Below are positions 33,285 to 39,669 of a stretch of 39,669 nucleotides of DNA, piece by piece; position 1 is the first letter of the stretch; every line of letters starts with the position of its first letter. Under the pieces are notes generated by a model. It saw nothing but the letters and a program-made list of their open reading frames with translations. It was not told the origin of the DNA and made no database searches. Origin of the DNA: Clostridium acetireducens DSM 10703. Lineage in GTDB: Bacteria > Bacillota > Clostridia > Clostridiales > Clostridiaceae. A program made the position numbers and the translations under genes. Location: contig NZ_LZFO01000021.1 in the NCBI RefSeq assembly GCF_001758365.1, positions 1-39,669 of the forward strand, in the 5' to 3' direction.

Positions 33285-35558
33285 TTAAATTTCTATAATT
33301 ATCTTCTCATCTATTAAGTCTAATTTTATATGGTCTCCATCATTGAATTTTTTTTGAAGATATTGTTCTGTAATTTCGTCTTCTATATATTTTTGAATAG
33401 TTCTTCTTAAAGGTCTGGCTCCATATTTTTCATTATACCCAATTTTTAATATAAAATCTTTTACCTTTTGTGAAACTTCCATAGTAATGTTTTTTGATTT
33501 TATTTCTTCTTCTACTTCTTTAAGCATAATATCTATAATTTTACTTAGCTCTTCTTTTTTAAGAGATTTAAATACAATTATTTCATCTAGTCTATTTAAA
33601 AATTCAGGTCTAAAGTGTTCTTTAAGAGATTCCCTTACTTTATTTTCTACTACATTATAATTTTCTTGAGCAAATCCTATAGATGGATTTTTAAAGCTAG
33701 TGCCTGAATTAGATGTCATTATCACTATGGTATTTTCAAAAAATACAGTTCTGCCTTGACTGTCTGTAAGCCTTCCATCTTCAAGTATTTGAAGAAGCAT
33801 ATTAAACACATCGCTATGAGCTTTTTCTATTTCGTCAAATAATATAATAGAGTAAGGTTTTCTTCTTACTTTTTCTGTAAGCTGACCACCTTCATCATAG
33901 CCTACATATCCTGGAGGAGCACCTATTAGTTTTGCTACAGTGTGTTTTTCCATATATTCTGACATATCTATTCTAATTAAAGATTTTTCATCTCCAAAAA
34001 GTTCACAGGAAAGTGCTCTAACTAACTCTGTTTTTCCAACACCAGTAGGTCCTACAAACATAAATGAAGCTGGTTTTTTTCTCTTTTTAAATCCTAACCT
34101 ATTTCGTCTTATAGCTTTAGAAATACTTGTAACAGCTTCATTTTGACCTATTACTCTTTTGTGAAGATTTTCTTCTAATTTTAAAAGTTTTTCTGTTTCT
34201 TTTTCAGTAATATTTTTTACTGGTATATTAGTCCAATCTTCTATTACAAAAGCTATATCTTCTTCAGTTAGCTTTACAGATTTGCACTTGTCTTTCATAT
34301 TTTCTATTTCTTCTTGAATTTCATATTCATTTACTTTATACTCAGCAGCTTTTTTATAATCTGTATTTTTTGCTGCTACTTTCATTTTTTCTCGTAAATT
34401 TAATAATTCATTTTTTAATTCTTCTAATTTTACAAAGTTTTTATTTTTTAAATTTACACTAGAGCTGGCTTCATCTATAATATCAATAGCTTTATCTGGA
34501 AGAAATCTATCAGTTATATATCTTTTAGACATTTTAACTGCTGTTTCTATTACTTTATTTGGTATTTTTACTTTATGATAGTCTTCATAATGTTCTTTTA
34601 TACCTTTTATTATTTTTATAGTTTCTTCTATTGTAGGTTCTTCTATAATTACAGTTTGAAATCTTCTTTCAAGAGCAGAATCTTTTTCTATAAATTTTCT
34701 GTATTCGTCTAATGTGGTAGTGCCTACTACTCTTATATCTCCATTGGCAAGAGCTGGTTTTAGTATATTTGCTGCATTCATAGCTCCACCATTTATATCT
34801 CCTACTCCCACAATGCTGTGAATTTCATCTATTACAAGGATTATGTTGCCATCTTCTTTTACTTCTTTAATTATATTCTTCATTCTACTTTCAAATTGAC
34901 CTCTAAATTGAGTTCCTGCCACTACAGAAGTAAGGTCTAGAAGATAAACTTCTGCATTTAATAATTTTAAAGGTACTTGCTTTTCAACTATTTTAATTGC
35001 AAGATATTCTGCTATTGCAGTTTTTCCCACACCAGGTTCTCCAATAAGCACTGGATTATTTTTTGTTCTTCTATTTAGTATTTTTATTACTCTGTCTATT
35101 TCTTTTTTTCTTCCCACTACTTTATCTATTTTTTTAGAAATTGCTTTTTGGTTAAGATTTATTCCATAAGTGTCTAAATACATTCTTTTCTTTTCTACTT
35201 TTTTATATTCTACTTCTGTTTCAATTTTTTCACTAAGGTAATCTTCATCTTCTGAAAGTCCAAATATATTTTCTATTAGACGACCAAATACTTTTTTATC
35301 ATCTATTTCTTCTGGTTTTACAACTATTTCTTTAATTTCTTCTGAACTAATGTCTTTAAAAATATTATTTATTTTCTCTGTTAGTCCATCTGTATCTTTT
35401 GAACTTACACCTAAATCTCCTATAAGTTTGTTAACCTCAGATACTCCTAGCTCTTCAGCACATTTAGCACATAATCCAATCATTTTAGATTTTCCATTTT
35501 CAATTTTCGCTGTGAAAATAATTGCAACATTTTTATGACATATATCACATAATTTCAT
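33285..35558 (-). CDS. clpE: ClpE-type AAA+ ATPase (Clp protease ATP-binding subunit)
   Basis: 757 residues from ATG 35558 (RBS AAGGTGG); the longer frame upstream lacks an RBS. An N-terminal zinc finger has C4/C7 and C30/C33 (MKLCDICHKN ... LCAKC), the ClpE hallmark instead of a ClpC N-domain. AAA-1 has Walker A GEPGVGKT (173-180) and LVIDEIHSIVG. A middle UVR-like segment (NTDYKKAAEYKVNEYEIQEE) follows. AAA-2 has GPTGVGKTELVRALS and ILFDEIEKAHSDVFN, and there is a C-terminal D2-small domain (GYNEKYGARPLRRTIQKYIE). It unfolds proteins for ClpP. No CtsR box was found upstream, and mcsA, mcsB and ctsR are not adjacent. Confidence 0.92.
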   Translation of the reverse strand: MKLCDICHKNVAIIFTAKIENGKSKMIGLCAKCAEELGVSEVNKLIGDLGVSSKDTDGLTEKINNIFKDISSEEIKEIVVKPEEIDDKKVFGRLIENIFGLSEDEDYLSEKIETEVEYKKVEKKRMYLDTYGINLNQKAISKKIDKVVGRKKEIDRVIKILNRRTKNNPVLIGEPGVGKTAIAEYLAIKIVEKQVPLKLLNAEVYLLDLTSVVAGTQFRGQFESRMKNIIKEVKEDGNIILVIDEIHSIVGVGDINGGAMNAANILKPALANGDIRVVGTTTLDEYRKFIEKDSALERRFQTVIIEEPTIEETIKIIKGIKEHYEDYHKVKIPNKVIETAVKMSKRYITDRFLPDKAIDIIDEASSSVNLKNKNFVKLEELKNELLNLREKMKVAAKNTDYKKAAEYKVNEYEIQEEIENMKDKCKSVKLTEEDIAFVIEDWTNIPVKNITEKETEKLLKLEENLHKRVIGQNEAVTSISKAIRRNRLGFKKRKKPASFMFVGPTGVGKTELVRALSCELFGDEKSLIRIDMSEYMEKHTVAKLIGAPPGYVGYDEGGQLTEKVRRKPYSIILFDEIEKAHSDVFNMLLQILEDGRLTDSQGRTVFFENTIVIMTSNSGTSFKNPSIGFAQENYNVVENKVRESLKEHFRPEFLNRLDEIIVFKSLKKEELSKIIDIMLKEVEEEIKSKNITMEVSQKVKDFILKIGYNEKYGARPLRRTIQKYIEDEITEQYLQKKFNDGDHIKLDLIDEKIIIEI

Positions 35559-35745
35559 ATAAACCACCTTATCTCTTAAATTGCTAAACTTATTAATTGC
35601 AGTATACCATATTTTACTCAATAATATTATATTATATTATTTATTTATTTTTATTTTTTTCTATTTAATCTATTACATATATTTTCTCCTATAAGTTAAT
35701 AATAATTTTGTAACAATTTATTATAAAAATTAGGAGGTACAATGT

Positions 35746-35958
35746 ATGATGAATAATCCTGGTAACAAACAAATTGAAGCTAATAACTTAAAAGTGCTTA
35801 AAGACCAACTTGAATATGAATCTTTAATGAATAAAAAATTTAGTGAATGCTCAAATCAAATTACTGATACTCAAATAAAGTCTTTATGTAATGAAGCTTC
35901 TCAAGTTCATAAGCAAAACTTTAATAATCTTAAATCTTATCTAGATTCTCATCAATAA
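35746..35958 (+). CDS. Small spore-coat-type protein (CotF-like partner)
   Basis: 70 residues, helical, no signal peptide. It contains DQLEYESLMNKKFSECSNQI and HKQNFNNLKSYLD, resembling the helical pairs of CotF-type spore coat proteins and small companion proteins often encoded just before cotF in clostridia. Strong RBS AGGAGG with 8-bp spacing to ATG 35746; a second ATG follows at once. 25 bp before the CotF-domain gene. Family assignment is tentative. Confidence 0.7.
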   Translation: MMNNPGNKQIEANNLKVLKDQLEYESLMNKKFSECSNQITDTQIKSLCNEASQVHKQNFNNLKSYLDSHQ

Positions 35959-35983
35959 AAATAAAATATAGGAGGAATATATA

Positions 35984-36244
35984 ATGAAGGATAAGGAATT
36001 ATTACAGGATCTTCTTACTAGTGAAAAACAAGTTATATCAGCTTATAGTACAGGAATTACAGAAAGTTCTTGTCAAAATCTTAGAAATACTTTAGTTGAT
36101 AATTTTAAAAATGCAGAAAATATTCAGTTTAAAGTTTTTGATACTATGAAACAAAAAGGATGGTATTCTACAAAGGATGCACCAGCTAATGAAGTTCAGC
36201 AACTTAAAAATGAATCTACTCAAATGTTAAATGAATTAAAGTAG
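35984..36244 (+). CDS. CotF-domain spore coat protein
   Basis: 86 residues. Marks are KELLQDLLTSEKQVISAYST, NTLVDNFKNAENIQFKVFDT and the C-terminal MKQKGWYSTKDAPANEV, which is typical of the CotF/coat F family. RBS AGGAGGA. Likely part of the spore coat, expressed in the mother cell; a sigma-E/K promoter could not be pinned down. Confidence 0.85.
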   Translation: MKDKELLQDLLTSEKQVISAYSTGITESSCQNLRNTLVDNFKNAENIQFKVFDTMKQKGWYSTKDAPANEVQQLKNESTQMLNELK

Positions 36245-36253
36245 CTTTTTCAA

Positions 36254-36283
36254 AATAGCTCTGCTAAATTTGGCAGAGCTATT
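36254..36283 (+). terminator. Hairpin after the CotF gene
   Basis: AATAGCTCTGC pairs perfectly with GCAGAGCTATT (11 bp, 8-nt loop). The 3' flank is A-rich rather than T-rich, so termination efficiency is uncertain. Confidence 0.65.
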
Positions 36284-36408
36284 AAAATAAAAAATGTAAA
36301 AAGTCTAATTTTGCATTTACATGAATATTTTTCAGGAAATATTTTAATTTATTATAAGCATACTATATTTAAAAGCTTTATTTATTAATAAAATTGGAGA
36401 TGTATATT

Positions 36409-36933
36409 ATGAATTTATTTTTATTTTTTGTAATTATTATTTTATTAATATTATTATTAATTATAATATTTCCCGTAAAAATTATATTTGATTTTAATTC
36501 CAAAGTTTTTAAATTTAATGTAAAAATTTTATGGCTTTATCCTTTTTTTAAAGCAACAATAAATGAAAATTCTAAAGGTATATTAGAATTTTATTTGTTT
36601 AATAAAAAAGTTTTAACTAAAAATTTAATAAAAAATTTAAAGTATAAACATAATATTAAATTTATAAAGCAAATTCAGCCTAAATACTTTAATTTACAAC
36701 TTTCTTATGGATTTAAAGATCCTTCAATTACTGGAGTTGTATGTGGAAGTGTTTATGCATTATCAAAATGTATAAATATAACTAATTTATGCAATAACCC
36801 AAATTTCAATGTAGATTCCACTTATGTTAATGTAAGTGGATTAATGGAGTTTAATGTTATTTCAACTGGTTTAAAATTATTAAATTTATATAAAAAAAAT
36901 AATTTAAGACAAATGTCTTATGCAAACAAATAA
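36409..36933 (+). CDS. ytfI: DUF2953 membrane protein (YtfI-like)
   Basis: 174 residues from ATG 36409 (GGAGAT at proper spacing; the TTG at 36394 overlaps the RBS). One N-terminal membrane helix (LFLFFVIIILLILLLIIIF), then a beta-rich region and a GFKDPSITGVVCGSVYAL motif characteristic of DUF2953. The next gene, ytfJ, is its usual neighbour in spore-formers. Presumed sporulation protein of unknown activity. Confidence 0.82.
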   Translation: MNLFLFFVIIILLILLLIIIFPVKIIFDFNSKVFKFNVKILWLYPFFKATINENSKGILEFYLFNKKVLTKNLIKNLKYKHNIKFIKQIQPKYFNLQLSYGFKDPSITGVVCGSVYALSKCINITNLCNNPNFNVDSTYVNVSGLMEFNVISTGLKLLNLYKKNNLRQMSYANK

Positions 36934-36947
36934 AGGAGGAATTTTTA

Positions 36948-37370
36948 ATGAATGGAAATGTATCTTTTTCACAAGATATGGATGCTTTATTTTCTGAATT
37001 AAAAGACTTTGTAAAAACAGAATCTATTATGGGAACACCACTTCCTGTTGGAGATAATACTTTAATTCCTGTAGTTTCAGTTACATTAGGCTATGGTAGT
37101 GGAAATAATGCAAAAAATGCCAATGCCAATGCAGCTCCTGGAGTAGGTATTGGTGCTAAAGTTTGTACTAATGCAGTAGTAGTTGTAAATAAAGATAATG
37201 TATCTATGCTACCTGTAAATGGGAAAGGAAATATGGATCAAGTAATGAATAATATACCTCAAATGATTTCAAATTTAAAACAATCTGCCTCTCAACAAAA
37301 TATGCCTCAAGGTCAACAAAATCAGCCACAGCAAAATAACCAAAATCAGCAACAAAATAAGAAAAAATAA
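36948..37370 (+). CDS. ytfJ: GerW-family sporulation protein YtfJ
   Basis: 140 residues. The GerW core has VKTESIMGTPLPVGDNTLIP, VVSVTLGYGSG and PGVGIGAKVCTNAVVVVNKD. The C-terminal 35 residues are a Gln/Asn-rich, Pro-containing tail (QGQQNQPQQNNQNQQQ) ending in Lys. Family members are needed for proper spore germination (Bacillus knowledge). RBS AAAGGAGG, 14 bp after ytfI. Confidence 0.95.
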   Translation: MNGNVSFSQDMDALFSELKDFVKTESIMGTPLPVGDNTLIPVVSVTLGYGSGNNAKNANANAAPGVGIGAKVCTNAVVVVNKDNVSMLPVNGKGNMDQVMNNIPQMISNLKQSASQQNMPQGQQNQPQQNNQNQQQNKKK

Positions 37371-37373
37371 CAA

Positions 37374-37400
37374 AAATGCTGGCATTAGTAGCCAGTATTT
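37374..37400. terminator. Bidirectional terminator between ytfJ and the kinase gene
   Basis: AAATGCTGGC pairs with GCCAGTATTT (one G-U) around a 7-nt loop, in the 34-bp gap between convergent genes. Confidence 0.75.
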
Positions 37401-37404
37401 AAAT

Positions 37405-39255
37405 TTATATATATATATCTGAAAATTCTATATTAACTTTTTCTCTATTCATATTATATATATAATCTCTTTCACAATCCTTATATTCTAATTTTTTTAC
37501 AGGAAGTTTTATAATAAATTCACTTCCTTCTCCTAATTTGCTATTGACTTTAATAGTTCCTCCGTGCATTTCAACAAAAGCTTTTACAAGATATAACCCT
37601 ATTCCACTGCCTTCTCTATTTCTCCTAAAAGTTTTATCTACTTGTCCAAATCTTTCAAATATAAGTTCCATTTTATCTTCTGGTATGCCTACTCCTGTAT
37701 CTTTTACTAAAATATACATATCATTTATATTATCTTTTATTTTTACATATATACTACCACCACATTTAGTAAATTTAATAGCATTAGATAACAAATTTAA
37801 TATAATTCTCTCCATTTTATTAGGGTCAAAAGCCATTACTTTTTCTTCTACATTAGTATCAAATATAAGCTCTATACCTTTAGTTTCCACATAAGAAGCA
37901 ACAGATAATGTAATATCCTCTACAACACTTACAATATTGCAATTTCGCATAGAAGGCTGAATAAATCCAGAATCTAATTTAGTTATATCCAATAAATTAT
38001 TAATTAATCTCATAAGTCTATAGCAATTTTGTTTAATAGTTTTTAAACACTTTTTTTGCTTATTATTAGATTTTTCATCTTTTGTATTATACAAATCCAA
38101 TAATTGTATTCCTGAAAATATAACATTTAAAGGTGTTTTTAACTCATGGGATATATTAGCTAAAAATTCAGTAATAAGCTTGTTAATTTCTCTACTTTCA
38201 TTTAGTAATTGAATATTTTTTTTCACATCTTTTTGAAGCTTTTCTACTTGCTTTTCTGATGTAATATCATGGATAATAGTTAAAATTGTTAATTTGCCTT
38301 CATATATAAAATATGTAGATGTATTTTGAGTTATAATAACTTCTTTATCATTTTTTATAATTTTATCTTCAAAAACTATTTTATTTACTTCTTTATTGCA
38401 TAATTTTTTAAATTTTTCTCTTATTTCATCCTTATCTAAAAAAGAAGTAAAGTCTGATATACTTTTCCCAGTTAAATCTTTTTGATTATTGTATCCTAAC
38501 AGTCTTAAAGCACTTTCATTTGCAAATATTAATTTATCTTTCCTATGTACTAATATAGAATCCTTTGAATTTTGAATAAGTAAATTATAACATTCCTCAT
38601 TTTTTAATAACATATCCTCTATGTATTTACGCTGTTTATATTGATTGCTTAATTTCCCGTTTAATATTTTAAGCTGAGATTCTTTTTCTTTTAAATTTTC
38701 ATTTTCTATTTTTACATAATACCCCAAAGGCCATGCTGTTAAAATAAAAACACCTGCTATTATTAAATCATTTTGAAAGTACATATTTATACCATTAATA
38801 ACAGGTGCATAAACTAAATCTATAGCTAATATTATTACAGATGAAACTAAGGCTATAGTCATACCACATTTCATTCCCAACTCTATAGTTGATGTAATAA
38901 TTATAAATAAAAATAAAAATTTATATTGACTCATATAAGTGCTGGATTTAATGATTATAGTAGCAAAAATAGCAATAAAAATAAAGCTTTCAATAATTTC
39001 AATGATTTTAATATATTTAAATCGGAATATTTTTATTGCAGAAAATGTCCATATCCAATATATAGTACCTGTTAAAAAAGTTAACAATGTTATTGATATT
39101 ACATTGTAATAACCATCTTTTGTATTAACTATATAGTTATTATGATTAAAAAATTCATTGTAAATTACAATAGCACAAAAAAATAATATAGCTAATTTAA
39201 CAATGGATATTATATTATATATATTTTTTTCTCTATCACATTTTTTTATACTCAT
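37405..39255 (-). CDS. Membrane PAS histidine kinase
   Basis: 616 residues. Six hydrophobic segments in residues 15-180 form a membrane sensor of MASE-like layout. A linker coiled coil (about 184-220), a PAS domain (about 221-335: ILVHRKDKLIFANESALRLL), a HisKA domain with phospho-His H370 (LANISHELKTPLN), and a HATPase domain with N box NLLSNAIKFT, G1 DTGVGIP, F box ERFGQ and G2 GSGIGLYLVK. A 25-residue tail ends the protein. Complete kinase, no response regulator in the window. It follows the agrD-type gene by 72 bp on the same strand, but is not of the AgrC (HPK10) class. RBS AGGTG. Confidence 0.93.
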   Translation of the reverse strand: MSIKKCDREKNIYNIISIVKLAILFFCAIVIYNEFFNHNNYIVNTKDGYYNVISITLLTFLTGTIYWIWTFSAIKIFRFKYIKIIEIIESFIFIAIFATIIIKSSTYMSQYKFLFLFIIITSTIELGMKCGMTIALVSSVIILAIDLVYAPVINGINMYFQNDLIIAGVFILTAWPLGYYVKIENENLKEKESQLKILNGKLSNQYKQRKYIEDMLLKNEECYNLLIQNSKDSILVHRKDKLIFANESALRLLGYNNQKDLTGKSISDFTSFLDKDEIREKFKKLCNKEVNKIVFEDKIIKNDKEVIITQNTSTYFIYEGKLTILTIIHDITSEKQVEKLQKDVKKNIQLLNESREINKLITEFLANISHELKTPLNVIFSGIQLLDLYNTKDEKSNNKQKKCLKTIKQNCYRLMRLINNLLDITKLDSGFIQPSMRNCNIVSVVEDITLSVASYVETKGIELIFDTNVEEKVMAFDPNKMERIILNLLSNAIKFTKCGGSIYVKIKDNINDMYILVKDTGVGIPEDKMELIFERFGQVDKTFRRNREGSGIGLYLVKAFVEMHGGTIKVNSKLGEGSEFIIKLPVKKLEYKDCERDYIYNMNREKVNIEFSDIYI

Positions 39256-39291
39256 TTTTTAAACACCTACTTAATTCCACAATATAGAACA

Positions 39292-39318
39292 ATATAAGGA
39301 TCCATTGGATCCTTATAT
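39292..39318 (-). terminator. Perfect 12-bp hairpin after the agrD-type gene
   Basis: ATATAAGGATCC pairs with GGATCCTTATAT around 3 nt, 10 bp after the peptide stop codon and before the kinase gene. A T-rich but interrupted tail makes it a terminator or attenuator that could set the ratio of peptide to kinase transcripts. Confidence 0.65.
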
Positions 39319-39327
39319 GTTAAAATA

Positions 39328-39465
39328 TTATTCTTCTCTAAGAGCTTTTGGTTCTTTAGGTTGATAAAAACTGCAAGTGCAAGCTGATGCGGATGTAGCA
39401 AGTGCAAAAAATGTGAATACTCCTGCTCCTAACCCTAATAATTTTTTAAATAATTTGTTTTTCAT
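39328..39465 (-). CDS. agrD: AgrD-type cyclic autoinducer peptide precursor
   Basis: 45 residues. An amphipathic, Lys-rich N-terminal leader (MKNKLFKKLLGLGAGVFTFF), then ALATSASACTCSFYQPKEPK and an acidic end (REE). The tripartite layout and the C-terminal QPKEP motif match clostridial AgrD precursors, in which AgrB cleaves before that motif and closes a thiolactone ring at a Cys. The ring could be the five residues CTCSF (Cys29), or begin at Cys31; both Cys make the prediction ambiguous. RBS AAGGGGG before the ATG. agrB, normally directly upstream, is not found in the 159 bp between it and the opposing gene start. Confidence 0.8.
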   Translation of the reverse strand: MKNKLFKKLLGLGAGVFTFFALATSASACTCSFYQPKEPKALREE

Positions 39466-39624
39466 TTTTTAATAATCCCCCTTAGTTTTTTTATTTATAG
39501 CCGCTTGCAAAACCCTAAACCCGTTAGGGTTCAAGGATTTTTAAGCTTTATCAAAAAGGATTTCCCCCACTTAATGTCGAATATATATAATAATCACAAA
39601 ATATAAATTCTTGGAGGTATCCTT
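39466..39624. other. Junction upstream of agrD: possible agrB tail and mobile-element end
   Basis: On the minus strand a short frame ending AINKKTKGDY and TAA just before the agrD RBS looks like a Lys-rich C-terminal tail, as expected for an upstream agrB, but the frame is open for only 23 codons. A hairpin (39511-39531, AACCCTAA with TTAGGGTT) follows, then the leader of the opposing gene. This fits an insertion into or beside agrB, but proof is outside the window. Confidence 0.3.
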
Positions 39625-39669
39625 ATGATCAATATTAAAAACCAAATTCATCTCTGTGACGTTTATGAA
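39625..39669 (+). CDS. Start of a gene running off the window, possibly a transposase
   Basis: ATG with a strong RBS (GGAGG, 7 bp upstream), open for 15 codons to the window end: MINIKNQIHLCDVYE. This N-terminus resembles clostridial DDE transposases that begin with I-K-x-Q-I-x-L-x-x-V-Y, but 15 residues cannot settle it. The leader contains a hairpin, as often seen near IS ends. Confidence 0.45.
   Translation, partial: MINIKNQIHLCDVYE

Noticed and set aside
35559-35745. CtsR operator upstream of clpE
   Set aside because: I looked for the GGTCAAA tandem heptamer and saw none.

Overview
The window is AT-rich, low-GC Firmicute DNA, most likely a Clostridium sensu stricto close to C. tetani or C. 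cochlearium. That placement is inference from gene content: CWB2-type S-layer genes, an Rnf complex, clostridial spore genes (CotF, DUF2953/YtfI, GerW/YtfJ), ClpE and an AgrD-type peptide. No rRNA, tRNA or CRISPR array was seen.

Region 1 (1-15.5 kb) is an S-layer locus. A 5'-truncated S-layer gene on + (3-2342) faces its paralogue on - (9095-12142), which is followed by a CWB2-anchored wall protein gene (12260-15424). The two paralogues end in near-identical 3' untranslated modules (two hairpins plus a terminator) in inverted orientation. Between them lie an HNH fragment, a TnpB fragment, a third copy of the 3' module interrupted by an ISL3-family insertion sequence, and a defence-like cassette on - (ImmA/IrrE peptidase, XRE regulator, frameshifted AbiH) with its own strong promoter.

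Region 2 (15.5-20.4 kb) holds a noncoding element with inverted-repeat arms of about 100 nt, a SEC-C protein, a membrane acyltransferase, an ECF sigma/anti-sigma pair with a good autoregulatory-type promoter, and a secreted Ig-like protein.

Region 3 (20.4-27.8 kb) is energy metabolism: a Gx transporter protein, a NusG-domain-II protein, the flavinyltransferase ApbE, and the operon rnfCDGEAB. ApbE would attach FMN to RnfG and RnfD, so the genes form one functional unit. A second inverted-repeat element and a 28-bp perfect terminator stem separate apbE from rnfB.

Region 4 (27.8-33.2 kb) holds pdxS without an adjacent pdxT, a polysaccharide deacetylase, an amidase-domain protein, two small Cys-rich peptide genes and a Dabb protein. 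Three copies of a long palindromic element of 290-370 bp sit at gene borders. Their arms differ between copies but remain complementary within each copy, while a structured core and an asymmetric internal loop are conserved. This is the strongest candidate for an undescribed element.

Region 5 (33.2-39.7 kb) holds clpE, two spore-coat-type proteins, ytfI-ytfJ, a PAS histidine kinase and a previously unlisted agrD-type peptide gene. No agrB lies in the expected upstream position; an opposing gene start, possibly a transposase, lies there instead.
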